46,214 nt of DNA from an uncultured Bacteroidales bacterium. GTDB lineage: Bacteria > Bacteroidota > Bacteroidia > Bacteroidales > UBA932. The stretch covers positions 1 through 46,214 of the forward strand of contig CALVDQ010000020.1 of NCBI GenBank assembly GCA_944326325.1, in the 5' to 3' direction. The notes below the pieces were generated by a model. It ran no database searches, was not told where the DNA came from, and worked only from the letters and a program-made list of their open reading frames with translations. Positions 1-8,920 of the stretch are shown here, one piece after another. Position 1 is the stretch's first letter. Each line of letters begins with the position of its first letter. A program made the translations under genes and the position numbers.

Positions 1-101
1 TGCGGTCTCCTTATTCATACGATGGGTAAGGTGGCCATCGCTTTTTTATATCTTATTTTCAACTACTGATTCAAATAATTATCATATAGGTTTTACGAAA
101 A

Positions 102-135
102 TTTGGTATCGGTTTTTATTTTTTTTCTAAATTTG
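102..135 (+). promoter_or_regulatory. Putative Bacteroidota promoter of the first SusC/SusD operon
   Basis: TTTG at 102-105 and TAAATTTG at 128-135 match the Bacteroidota -33/-7 elements (TTTG and TAnnTTTG). The 22-nt spacer is slightly longer than the usual 19-21. Transcription would start near 140, giving a leader of about 35 nt before the SusC start at 175. The rest of 1-174 is AT-rich and shows no gene I can support. Confidence 0.5.
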
Positions 136-174
136 CGCGTCCCTATTCTGCGATTCTGACGCCGGAAGGCAAAT

Positions 175-3100
175 ATGAATTTTTTGACGAACTATATTAA
201 CGACTTAACAACCTGTAACATTATGAATGTTATGAAGTTCTTTATGCTCATGGCCGCTGTGGCGACGGTTTTCCCGGCTATTGCGGCGGAAGAGCACTTT
301 TCCGTTCCGGCGGAAACACTCCAATTGAACGACGATGATGTTCCACAGCCGAGGGATGGGCACATAATAGGAAAGGTGCTCGACCGCAACGGCGTCCCTC
401 TTCCGGGTGTGGCTGTAATGGTCAAGGGGACAGACATCGGAACTTCCACCAATTCTGTCGGCAATTATGATCTGTATCTGAACGGACGCAAGTCCGGGAC
501 TATCGTTTTCTCCTGCCTCGGATATGCGGAGCAGGAAATCCCTTATTCCGGACAAATGCACATGAACGTCACCATGCAGGATGACAACGAACTCATAAAC
601 GAAGTCGTGGTGACGGGTTATGGAAATTATCACCGGAGCGAATATGTGGGTGCCGTAACGCAGATAAAGGCTGAAGATATCCTCATCCCCGGAGAAGCAA
701 CCATCGACCAGATGCTCCAGGGTGTGATTCCCGGCATGTCGGTGATCAACACTACGGGAAAAGTCGGAGGTACACCGAAAATCAGGATCAGGGGAACTTC
801 CACGATACTCGGAAACCAGGAGCCTTTGTGGGTGGTGGACGGAGTCATCCAGACAAACCCGGTCCCGATTCCGAATGATGCAAGCCCTATTTCCGGTGAC
901 ATGGAAGACCTTGCGCAGACTGCAGGTAACGCGATCTCCTGGCTCAACCCTGCCGACATCGAATCCATCACGGTCCTGAAAGACGCCGCATCCACGGCTA
1001 TCTACGGTTCACAGGCAGCGAACGGAGTGATCGTGATCACCACGAAAAAAGCCACGGGGGTGGGAGGCCTTTCAGTCAATTATAGCGGCAATGTAAGTGT
1101 CGGCCAGAAACCCTCGTACGGTCTCTACGACATGATGAATTCCCAGGAATGGATGCTGTTCCAGCAGCAGATGTACGAGGACAGGAACCAGTACACGACT
1201 GCAATCCTTCCTATCGGTTACGGCGGACTGATACAGCGCCTTCAGAACAAGGAGATAACCATCCAGGAGTTCGAGCAGGAATTCCGCAAGATGGAGAACA
1301 TGAATACCGACTGGTTCGACATCCTTTTCAGGACAGCGGTCAGCCATACCCATAATGTAAGTGTTTCGGCAGGCGGCGAAAAGGTGCAGAGCCGTTTCTC
1401 GATAGGCGTGAACGATACTGACGGTGACGCCAAGGGAAACGACCAGCTGCAGTTCACGGCCAGTTCCAACACCACCTACAGACCCAATACGAAACTGTCC
1501 ATCGACCTGTCGATGAACGGCAGCTATCGCAAAGTCCACGATTTCGCCTATGACGTCGACCCGTACGACTATGCGATGAACACTACGAGGGCCATTCCCG
1601 TCTACAATGATGACGGCACGTATTTCTATCATGAAAAATTCGCGGACGCCAACAGCCACTCCATCCCGCAGAAAAATTCCTACTATTACAATATTCTCAA
1701 CGAGATAGAGAATACCGGATCGGAAACCGTCACCCAGACGTTCCAGACCAACCTCAGCGTACGTTGGGATTTCCTTAAGAATTTCCAGTTCCAGGGAGAC
1801 GTGAGCATGAGCCTGACTTCCATAAACATGAAGTCCTGGGCCACGGAATACTCGAACTACATCACGGCCATCAGGGGCTACGAATACGGTACGGTAAATC
1901 CTAATTCCGCAGAGGAACTCGCCAGCCCGCTTCCTTTCGGAGGCCTGCTGAATACCCAGAACAACAGTACCTTCAACTGGTCCGTACGTGCTGCCTTCGT
2001 GTACAACAATACATTCAAGGAAAAGCATCGTCTTACCATGAACCTCGGCTTCCAGATGACTTCGAACAAGGTTGACGGGTTCACCAACATGAGGTACGGA
2101 TATCTCCGTTTCAGAGGTGAAACCTATGCCACTGTCCCTACTTCCATTACACCTGTATCAGGAGCCAATACAATGGAGACCACCCTGCACGAGGACATGA
2201 AGAACGGGTCCAGCGTTGTTAACACCATTTCCAACCAGCTCAGCGAATATTTCACTGCAGTCTACAGCTATGACGACAGGTATGTGGTGAACATGAATGC
2301 CCGTCTGGACGCTTCGAACAGGTTCGGACAGGATCAGAACAAGCGGTTCAACCCGACTTTCTCCCTGGGAGGAAAATGGAGGATCGGAGAAGAGCCGTTC
2401 ATGGATTTCGCCCAGAACTGGTACGATATGTTTGACCTGTCGTTCTCGTACGGATGGAGGGGAAATGCCGTGACTGCGGTATCTCCGTATCTGATAGCCC
2501 AGGACGGAGGTCTCCACGACCTGTTCCATCAGTATTATCTGACGATACAGTCGCTTCCTTATCCGGATCTCGGATGGGAGAAGACCCGTGACTGGAATGC
2601 CGGAGTCTCCTTCTCCTTCTTCAAGGGAAGGCTGAGCGCGGACTTCAACTATTACGACAAGCGCTCTTCGGTACTTTCCTCCCATGATATTCCTGTAGAG
2701 TACGGTGATGTCAACGCCTATATCGACGGTTCCATAATGAAGAACAGGGGATATGAATTCATCATCAGCGCTACTCCGATACGTACCGAGAACTGGACAT
2801 GGTCGCTTTCGTTCAATACGAGCCGGGAGCGCAATACGGTCGAGAACAACAACCGTATCAACTCTCCGGAAGACTATCTGAGCGGAGCTGCAATAGTACC
2901 GGGAGAGGCTTACGGAACTTTCTGGGCATACGATTTTGCGGGGCTTGACCACGAAACGGGCTATCCGACGTTCAACAATATGGATGAAGTCCCTGCCGAT
3001 TTCAAAGACTACCTGGTGAAGGCCGGATGCACCCAGCCGGACATCTACGGCGGTATCAACACCTCGGTCAGGTACAAGAGTTTCCATCTTCGTGCCGCAT

Positions 3101-3582
3101 TCGCCATCTCGCTCGGTGCCCAGGGCTGGCTGCCGTCTTTCTATGCCACCAGCGGAATGCCGAGACCGGAGGTCAACGTGCCTCGCTATATGTTCGACCG
3201 CTGGAGACAGCCTGGAGACGAACTTTATACTGACATTCCGGCCATCCCGGGAGGCAACATGAGCCAGAACAATCTGTATATGGATTTGTATTATGGGGAT
3301 GACGGATCGTCCTACATAAACAGTTCCATCTATCAGATGTACAACCAGTCGACGGCAAGGATAGCCAGTACGGATTTCATCCGCTGCCGCTCCATTTCCC
3401 TGCAGTATGACCTTCCGAAAGAATTCATAAACAGGCTCGGAATAATAAATGCGTACGTCTCGGCCACTCTGACCAATCCGTTCGTCATTGCATTCGATGA
3501 CAGATGGGAAGGCCGCGACCCGGAGACGATGTCCTGGCCTACGCGCCGTACTTTTTCCATTTCGTTGAACCTCAGTTTCTGA
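175..3582 (+). CDS. SusC/RagA-family TonB-dependent outer-membrane receptor
   Basis: Outer-membrane TonB-dependent transporter of the SusC/RagA family, 1135 residues; it would import an oligomeric nutrient captured by the partner SusD. A signal peptide ends near residue 38 (hydrophobic run MAAVATVFPAIAA). A carboxypeptidase-regulatory-like beta domain lies at about 62-137, the TonB-box-like EVVVTGYG at 143-150, and the plug at about 157-293, ending in the typical ILKDAASTAIYGS. The rest is a beta-barrel that ends in the aromatic-terminal SISLNLSF. The start at 175 is favoured by GGAAGG at 164-169; the ATG at 223 would give a shorter signal peptide. SusD follows after 10 bp. The presence of peptidase-like and thioredoxin-like genes downstream suggests a peptide or protein-derived substrate rather than a glycan, but this is inference. 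Confidence 0.95.
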   Translation: MNFLTNYINDLTTCNIMNVMKFFMLMAAVATVFPAIAAEEHFSVPAETLQLNDDDVPQPRDGHIIGKVLDRNGVPLPGVAVMVKGTDIGTSTNSVGNYDLYLNGRKSGTIVFSCLGYAEQEIPYSGQMHMNVTMQDDNELINEVVVTGYGNYHRSEYVGAVTQIKAEDILIPGEATIDQMLQGVIPGMSVINTTGKVGGTPKIRIRGTSTILGNQEPLWVVDGVIQTNPVPIPNDASPISGDMEDLAQTAGNAISWLNPADIESITVLKDAASTAIYGSQAANGVIVITTKKATGVGGLSVNYSGNVSVGQKPSYGLYDMMNSQEWMLFQQQMYEDRNQYTTAILPIGYGGLIQRLQNKEITIQEFEQEFRKMENMNTDWFDILFRTAVSHTHNVSVSAGGEKVQSRFSIGVNDTDGDAKGNDQLQFTASSNTTYRPNTKLSIDLSMNGSYRKVHDFAYDVDPYDYAMNTTRAIPVYNDDGTYFYHEKFADANSHSIPQKNSYYYNILNEIENTGSETVTQTFQTNLSVRWDFLKNFQFQGDVSMSLTSINMKSWATEYSNYITAIRGYEYGTVNPNSAEELASPLPFGGLLNTQNNSTFNWSVRAAFVYNNTFKEKHRLTMNLGFQMTSNKVDGFTNMRYGYLRFRGETYATVPTSITPVSGANTMETTLHEDMKNGSSVVNTISNQLSEYFTAVYSYDDRYVVNMNARLDASNRFGQDQNKRFNPTFSLGGKWRIGEEPFMDFAQNWYDMFDLSFSYGWRGNAVTAVSPYLIAQDGGLHDLFHQYYLTIQSLPYPDLGWEKTRDWNAGVSFSFFKGRLSADFNYYDKRSSVLSSHDIPVEYGDVNAYIDGSIMKNRGYEFIISATPIRTENWTWSLSFNTSRERNTVENNNRINSPEDYLSGAAIVPGEAYGTFWAYDFAGLDHETGYPTFNNMDEVPADFKDYLVKAGCTQPDIYGGINTSVRYKSFHLRAAFAISLGAQGWLPSFYATSGMPRPEVNVPRYMFDRWRQPGDELYTDIPAIPGGNMSQNNLYMDLYYGDDGSSYINSSIYQMYNQSTARIASTDFIRCRSISLQYDLPKEFINRLGIINAYVSATLTNPFVIAFDDRWEGRDPETMSWPTRRTFSISLNLSF

Positions 3583-3592
3583 TGATCTAAAG

Positions 3593-5149
3593 ATGAAAAA
3601 AATGAAAAAGACAATATTCTATACAGTATCGGCAATTTCCGGAATCCTTCTTGCCGGCGGCTGCGGTTTCCTCAAGGAGGAGTCCCAGAGCGAAATGATC
3701 CCGCAGACGACGGAGGATTTTTCAGAGCTTCTCATCGGGTCCGGTTATCCGGACAATTCGGGCCCGGACATATCTTTCCTGTCATATCTGGATGATGACT
3801 GTGCCCAGATGCTGAATCTGATAAAGAAGATGTACGGGTGGAGCCAGGAGGACAATGCCTATGTGACGACTGTGTTTGAACCGGATGCGTATGCCGGCAA
3901 TGAACAGACAGTCACCGTTTCCCCTTACTATCAGTGGCAGCCTGACATGTCGGATTTCAACGGATATCAGGAACGCATCAATGAAAACGCTTCTGAGACC
4001 GTCTACTATCAGTTCTATCAGAAAATAAAGGGATGCAACGCTGTCCTCGACCTTATTGACGAGGCCATCGGTACCGATGACCAGAGAGACAGGGTCAAGG
4101 CGGAAGCCCTGGCAGTACGCGCCCTGCTTTACTTCCAGCTGGTGAACATATACGGGGAGCCTTACAATTATAATAAGGAAGCCCTCGGCGTGCCATTGAA
4201 ACTGGATTCCAACCTCAGCAATGAGCCTATCGCCAGGGCTACCGTCGCCGAGGTCTACGAGAACGTCCTTGTCCCGGATCTGCAGGAGGCTGCCAGACTG
4301 ATGGACCCTCTTCCGTACATAGCGGGCAATTACAGGATCAACCAGCCTGCCATACATATCCTGCTGTCTCGGGTCTTCCTGTATATGGAAAGGTATCAGG
4401 AATGTATAGACGAGGTGGAAAAGGCAATGGACTACGGCATCAGGGTGATGAATCTGACTACCGAATTCAATCCGGCGGATGCTTCCGGGAGTGACTACAA
4501 TCCGCTTGACTACACCAATCCTGAAGTGCTGTGGCTGTTCGGACCTTCTCCGAGGGTGGACAATGTCGGATACAAGCTTGCCATGCATGATGAATTCCAG
4601 GCATTGTGGGACAAGGAAAACGATATCCGGTACACCATGTTCAAACTTGGCAACGCGGATTTCGTCGCGGAAGGAACCGATTATGACAACAGTGACTACA
4701 TCATCACCAAACCTTACGGTTCATTGCAGCTTTGCCAGAATATCCGGACTTCGGAGGCCGTCCTCAATGCGATGGAGGCAAATGCCCTCCTGGGCAACGA
4801 ATCCGATGCGCTTGCAGCCCTCAACGACTTCCGTGCCACCAGGATAACCGGATATGTCGATGAGACTCTCGCCGGTGAAGACCTTCTCAATGCCATCAGG
4901 ACGGAAAGACGCAAGGAACTATGCTACGAGGGCCACAGGTGGTTCGACCTGCGCAGGCAGGGTATGCCCGAAATCACTCATGTCTACAGGGCGGAACAGG
5001 GCGGCCAGTCCTATGTCTACACTTTGAGACATAACGACCCTATGTACACTATCCCTTTGCCGAACTGTCTTTTTGACCAGAACAGCGCCCTCATACAGAA
5101 TGAAAGCCGGAACAGCGGTACACGTACCGGTGACCCTGTCATTGAATAA
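3593..5149 (+). CDS. SusD/RagB-family nutrient-binding outer-membrane lipoprotein
   Basis: Surface lipoprotein of 518 residues that would cap the SusC barrel at 175 and bind the substrate. The lipobox is LLAGGC, with the acylated Cys near residue 24. Family hallmarks are visible: the helical TPR-like stretch with KAEALAVRALLYFQLVNIYG, and the C-terminal RTERRKELCYEGHRWFDLRR, which is diagnostic of RagB/SusD. Length is normal for the family. It follows SusC by 10 bp and is clearly in the same transcript. The ligand cannot be predicted from the sequence. Confidence 0.95.
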   Translation: MKKMKKTIFYTVSAISGILLAGGCGFLKEESQSEMIPQTTEDFSELLIGSGYPDNSGPDISFLSYLDDDCAQMLNLIKKMYGWSQEDNAYVTTVFEPDAYAGNEQTVTVSPYYQWQPDMSDFNGYQERINENASETVYYQFYQKIKGCNAVLDLIDEAIGTDDQRDRVKAEALAVRALLYFQLVNIYGEPYNYNKEALGVPLKLDSNLSNEPIARATVAEVYENVLVPDLQEAARLMDPLPYIAGNYRINQPAIHILLSRVFLYMERYQECIDEVEKAMDYGIRVMNLTTEFNPADASGSDYNPLDYTNPEVLWLFGPSPRVDNVGYKLAMHDEFQALWDKENDIRYTMFKLGNADFVAEGTDYDNSDYIITKPYGSLQLCQNIRTSEAVLNAMEANALLGNESDALAALNDFRATRITGYVDETLAGEDLLNAIRTERRKELCYEGHRWFDLRRQGMPEITHVYRAEQGGQSYVYTLRHNDPMYTIPLPNCLFDQNSALIQNESRNSGTRTGDPVIE

Positions 5150-5164
5150 TTAAAAGTGGAAAAG

Positions 5165-6151
5165 ATGAAAATATTTAATATTATATATGGCATTACGGCA
5201 GCGTTTGTCTGCCTGACTGCGGCTTTTTCGATGTCATCCTGCAGCAAGGATGTTCCTATCGGCGACCCGGTAACTATCAACGCAGGATATGACCTTCCCC
5301 AGACCGGTGCCTCGGACGAGGACAATGCCAGGATAATGGATATTTACGAAAAATGGAGTTCGTACGTGCTTTATGACGTAGACTCAACGGATGTCTATTG
5401 GAAACAGATCGCCGGAACGGTTTCCAGCGGAGGTGTGGTATACCGTTTCGTGGAAGGGGATCCACAGTATGTCGGAGACATGCTCGACTATCTTGATGAC
5501 ATCTGGTGGCATTATTTTTCCGACGAGTTTCTCCAGAGCGGAGGAATACCTTTCAGGGTTTATCTTGTGGAAGAGTATTATTATTACAGGGATTGGGGCA
5601 GCAGCGGTGTCTCTCCGAACTATTATATGGACTATTATATGGTCGATGACAATGCCATAATCATTTCCGGCATGAGCCAGGTCGCATCCTATGATGAAGA
5701 TACCAAAAGGACCAAAAAGAGAGCCCTTGTCAGTGAATTGTTCCAAAGCTGGATATCACGGGGTCTGCTTGGCACGCCTGAAGAATTCTATACCATATCC
5801 GATTACACCAATGAACCGGATGTGGAGATAGTCTACGATCCCGAGACCATGACGTCGGCGTTCCCTCCGGAGGACATAGAAGAATTGCGTACAAGGGGCT
5901 TTATCCCGAAATATGCAAATCCGTATTCCCCGTATAACGAACTTCTGACCTACTCCGGGCAGTGGACATCCGGATATTTTGATCCTAGTTCGAATGATTT
6001 CGATTATTACATATCCCAGATCTTCAATGCTACGGATGAGACTGTAGCGGAGTTCCTGAAATACGATGCCGTAGCGACAAAATGGAATATCATTCTGGAT
6101 TACTACAAGGATAATTACGATATTGACTTAAGATTTATAGCTACCGAGTAA
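5165..6151 (+). CDS. Import-associated zinc-metallohydrolase-family lipoprotein with lost HExxH site
   Basis: Lipoprotein of 328 residues (SMSSC lipobox, Cys26). I chose the ATG at 5165, because the in-frame codon at 5156 is GTG and GTGGAAAAG looks like a ribosome-binding stretch for 5165. The C-terminal half resembles the 'substrate import-associated zinc metallohydrolase lipoprotein' family that rides with SusC/SusD pairs: TRGFIPKYA (family form close to GFISAYA), then a PYNELL segment, and a closing helix with NIILDYYKDNYDIDL. Where the family has HExxH this protein reads SELFQ at about 190-194, so both zinc-ligand histidines are missing and only the Glu remains. It is probably a non-catalytic substrate-binding or accessory subunit of the import complex. 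The family call rests on motif memory, so it is moderately sure. Confidence 0.7.
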   Translation: MKIFNIIYGITAAFVCLTAAFSMSSCSKDVPIGDPVTINAGYDLPQTGASDEDNARIMDIYEKWSSYVLYDVDSTDVYWKQIAGTVSSGGVVYRFVEGDPQYVGDMLDYLDDIWWHYFSDEFLQSGGIPFRVYLVEEYYYYRDWGSSGVSPNYYMDYYMVDDNAIIISGMSQVASYDEDTKRTKKRALVSELFQSWISRGLLGTPEEFYTISDYTNEPDVEIVYDPETMTSAFPPEDIEELRTRGFIPKYANPYSPYNELLTYSGQWTSGYFDPSSNDFDYYISQIFNATDETVAEFLKYDAVATKWNIILDYYKDNYDIDLRFIATE

Positions 6152-6165
6152 ATTTTATAGACACA

Positions 6166-7575
6166 ATGAAGAAAATTGCAGTATTGGCGTTGTCATTAGT
6201 CTGGGCTGTCTGCCCTCTTATGGCACAGAATGAAGAGAAATCGGAGGAAGAGAAACTTGCTGCAGACTATTTTTCGGCTCTTTACGGTGACAAGGACACC
6301 GTAAGGGCCGAATTTCTGAAGTCAGAGCTTCTCGAGAAGTATCCCAGGGGGGCTTTCGCCAGAAGGCTTTCTGCCGAATCCGTGAACGGTGCCGCGGATT
6401 CTGTGGAGTATATGGCAAGGTGTGATGCCTTCAGACGGGATTTCCCCATATCCGGATGGCTTGAGGCTCCGGACGGATCGGGCTTCGTCTATATGAATTT
6501 CTACCGCAGCTATTCCCAGTTCCTGTATCAGAAAGGGTTATGGGACAAATTGCGTCAGGTCCTGCCGGAAATGACATATTCGATGCTGGCTGACCTGTAT
6601 TCGCACGGTCCGATGTTCCTTATCATGAAGGCACCCATAGATCCGAAAGAATACGTGGACATATCGGAAGACATCATCCGGAACATGTGGGAGAAAAAGG
6701 ATTGCAATCCGGATATGTACGGCGGAGGCAAGATCATGCCTGCTGACGGTTCCATGGACTATTATCTTGCGGTCGAGACCGAAATACTGCAGAGAAGCGG
6801 CCGTCCTGCCGAAGCCGTAGAATGCATGGACAGGGCAGACGCTGCAGTCAGGTACAACCAGTACGCTGACGGAAATGAATCCTATATAAAGGCCCTGGAG
6901 GAACTCGGCAGACATGACGATGCCGTAACCGCACTGCTTGGGGCCACAGCCGTAGGAAGGCTCACGCCGGAACTGTTCTCGATGCTCAGGAATCATTACA
7001 ATTCCCTTGATGAAAAGCCTGCCGGGACATTCGATGCCTATTATGAATCACTGAAAACCGAGACTGCCAGGGAAAATCTCAGGAATGACGTGATGGCCGG
7101 GATGGTCGACGTGCCTTACGAAAATTTCTCGCTGACAAGTATCGGAGGCAAAAAGGTGGAGTCTGCGGGGTTCGGGCCGGACGATATCGTTGTCCTGGAT
7201 TTCTGGGCCACATGGTGCGCTCCATGCATCGCAGCCCTCGAAGGGATGCAGCTTGCCGTTGACAAATATGCGGATGACCGTAATGTGCATTTCTATTTCA
7301 TCTGCACACAGGACGAACCCGACAGGAAAAGGGTCAGGAACGTGTGGAAAAGGGGAGGCTACCGCAATATGACCGTCCTGTTCGATGAAAACCGTGAAGG
7401 CAGCGAAGGTCATGACAAGGTGTACCGGAGCATTATCAAAGGCACATCCGGCATTCCTCAGAAGGCGGTACTTAAGGACGGAAGGATCCGATATATCGCC
7501 GAAGGCTACGGAGGAAGCCCGAGCGGTCTGATGGATGAAATCTCCGCTGTGATAGAGATACTCAAGGCAGAATAA
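6166..7575 (+). CDS. TlpA-like thioredoxin-fold protein, periplasmic
   Basis: Protein of 469 residues with a cleavable signal peptide ending at the PLMAQ site (about residue 21). The N-terminal ~320 residues are mostly helical and unrecognised. The C-terminal ~140 residues are a thioredoxin/TlpA domain with the active-site motif WATWCAPC (Cys351 and Cys354), the strand VVLDFWATWC and a cis-Pro region SGIPQKAVL. Such proteins reduce or oxidise disulfides in the periplasm. It sits 14 bp after the metallohydrolase-like gene and 18 bp before an S41 peptidase. It may therefore prepare disulfide-bonded peptides or proteins for cleavage and import. Confidence 0.85.
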   Translation: MKKIAVLALSLVWAVCPLMAQNEEKSEEEKLAADYFSALYGDKDTVRAEFLKSELLEKYPRGAFARRLSAESVNGAADSVEYMARCDAFRRDFPISGWLEAPDGSGFVYMNFYRSYSQFLYQKGLWDKLRQVLPEMTYSMLADLYSHGPMFLIMKAPIDPKEYVDISEDIIRNMWEKKDCNPDMYGGGKIMPADGSMDYYLAVETEILQRSGRPAEAVECMDRADAAVRYNQYADGNESYIKALEELGRHDDAVTALLGATAVGRLTPELFSMLRNHYNSLDEKPAGTFDAYYESLKTETARENLRNDVMAGMVDVPYENFSLTSIGGKKVESAGFGPDDIVVLDFWATWCAPCIAALEGMQLAVDKYADDRNVHFYFICTQDEPDRKRVRNVWKRGGYRNMTVLFDENREGSEGHDKVYRSIIKGTSGIPQKAVLKDGRIRYIAEGYGGSPSGLMDEISAVIEILKAE

Positions 7576-7593
7576 CGAAATACGACCGAACTG

Positions 7594-8892
7594 ATGAAAC
7601 CGAAAAGATACATCATGTCAGCCATAGGGTTGGCAACCGCAGTCTTCCTGCCTCTGAAAGCGCAGGACACGCCTGAAGAAAAACTGAACATGACCATGTA
7701 CGCAATCATGAACATGTACGTGGACACGGTGGACAAGGCATCTTTCGTGAATGATGTGATAGCCAGGACAGTCAGCACCCTGGATCCGTTTTCCGCCTAC
7801 CTGACTCCGGAGGAAGCCAGGGCGAACGAGGCGGCGCTGCTCGGACCTACGGCTTCGGGGGCGGATTCCGGCCCGGCATCCGGCAAAACGGTACAGACCG
7901 CATATATGGCCGATGCCAGGACAGGCTATATCCGGCTTACAATGTTTGCAGAGTCATCTCCCGAAGAGTTCAGACAGGCAGTCGGCAAGCTTGGAAAACA
8001 GGGGATGAAGAATCTGATCCTGGATATCCAGGGCAATCCCGGTGGGTTTATGGAGTCCGCCATTGCCATTGCTGACGAACTGCTCGGAGGCAACAGGACA
8101 ATAGTCACGACTTCCGGGGCGCACATACCTACGGAGTCGGCCTGCACTCAAGTCGACGGATGTTTCGAGACGGGCCGCGTGGTCCTGCTCACTAACGGAC
8201 AGACCATGTCGGCCGCCGAGATACTGGCCGGAGCATTGAGGGACTGGGACAGGGCTGTCATTGTGGGTTCCACGACTTTCGGCAAAGGACTGATACAGGA
8301 GACTCTGCCGTTCAAGGACGGGTCCGCATTGAGACTTACGGTCGCCAGATATCTTACGCCATGCGGCATGACCATACAGAAACCATACGAAGGGTACGGG
8401 AAGGTATTTGCGGATACGGCCGGGACATTCCGGTCCCTGACCAACGGAAGACTTCTGAAATCACGCGGAGGCATAGAAGCCGATGTGTATGTTCCACGCG
8501 ATACCGTCTTCATGACACAATGGTACTACAATGTCTCCTTCAACGGCATGCAGAAGTCAGAGGTGTCCTCATATCTCCGGGAGAACGGGGATATGCTGAA
8601 GAAGAAATACCGGACTTCTGAGGCGTATTTCCGGAAATTCACCGACGAAGACGAAATGTTCAGGGAACTGACTGACAAGGCCGTGGCTTCCGGCCTGCCG
8701 TTCGACCGGGAAGAATGCGACAGAAGCGCATACGCCATAAAGACCCAGCTGAAAGCCCTGCTCGCGAGGGAACTCTATCCGGATGACCATGACATCTACT
8801 ACCGGATCCTGAATACTGCGAATCCTGCCGTCGTCAAGGCTCTCGGACTGCTTTCCGGTGACGAATATGACGGAATACTCGGAATAAAATAA
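7594..8892 (+). CDS. S41-family (C-terminal-processing-like) serine peptidase without a PDZ domain
   Basis: Secreted peptidase of 432 residues with a signal peptide ending near PLKAQ. The S41 core is complete: GYIRLTMF (about 111), LILDIQGNPGG (141-151), NGQTMSAAEILAGAL (201-215) and TTFGKGLIQ (227-235). The catalytic Ser206 and Lys231 are 25 residues apart, the same spacing as in E. coli Prc. The N-terminal LDPFSAYLTPEE block, which normally leads into a PDZ domain, is followed by only about 38 residues before GYIRL, so the PDZ is missing. It is part of the SusCD/TlpA operon and probably cuts peptides in the periplasm or at the outer membrane. Confidence 0.88.
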   Translation: MKPKRYIMSAIGLATAVFLPLKAQDTPEEKLNMTMYAIMNMYVDTVDKASFVNDVIARTVSTLDPFSAYLTPEEARANEAALLGPTASGADSGPASGKTVQTAYMADARTGYIRLTMFAESSPEEFRQAVGKLGKQGMKNLILDIQGNPGGFMESAIAIADELLGGNRTIVTTSGAHIPTESACTQVDGCFETGRVVLLTNGQTMSAAEILAGALRDWDRAVIVGSTTFGKGLIQETLPFKDGSALRLTVARYLTPCGMTIQKPYEGYGKVFADTAGTFRSLTNGRLLKSRGGIEADVYVPRDTVFMTQWYYNVSFNGMQKSEVSSYLRENGDMLKKKYRTSEAYFRKFTDEDEMFRELTDKAVASGLPFDREECDRSAYAIKTQLKALLARELYPDDHDIYYRILNTANPAVVKALGLLSGDEYDGILGIK

Positions 8893-8920
8893 GGAAATGG
8901 TAAAGATTATTATGGATATT

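Noticed and set aside
1..18. A possible start of a divergent minus-strand gene (ATG at 18, reading MNKETA).
   Set aside because: Only six codons are in the window and no ribosome-binding site is visible, so it cannot be supported.
1072..2028. Long open frame on the minus strand inside the first SusC gene.
   Set aside because: It is a shadow of the strong plus-strand coding frame; no family match and no signals.
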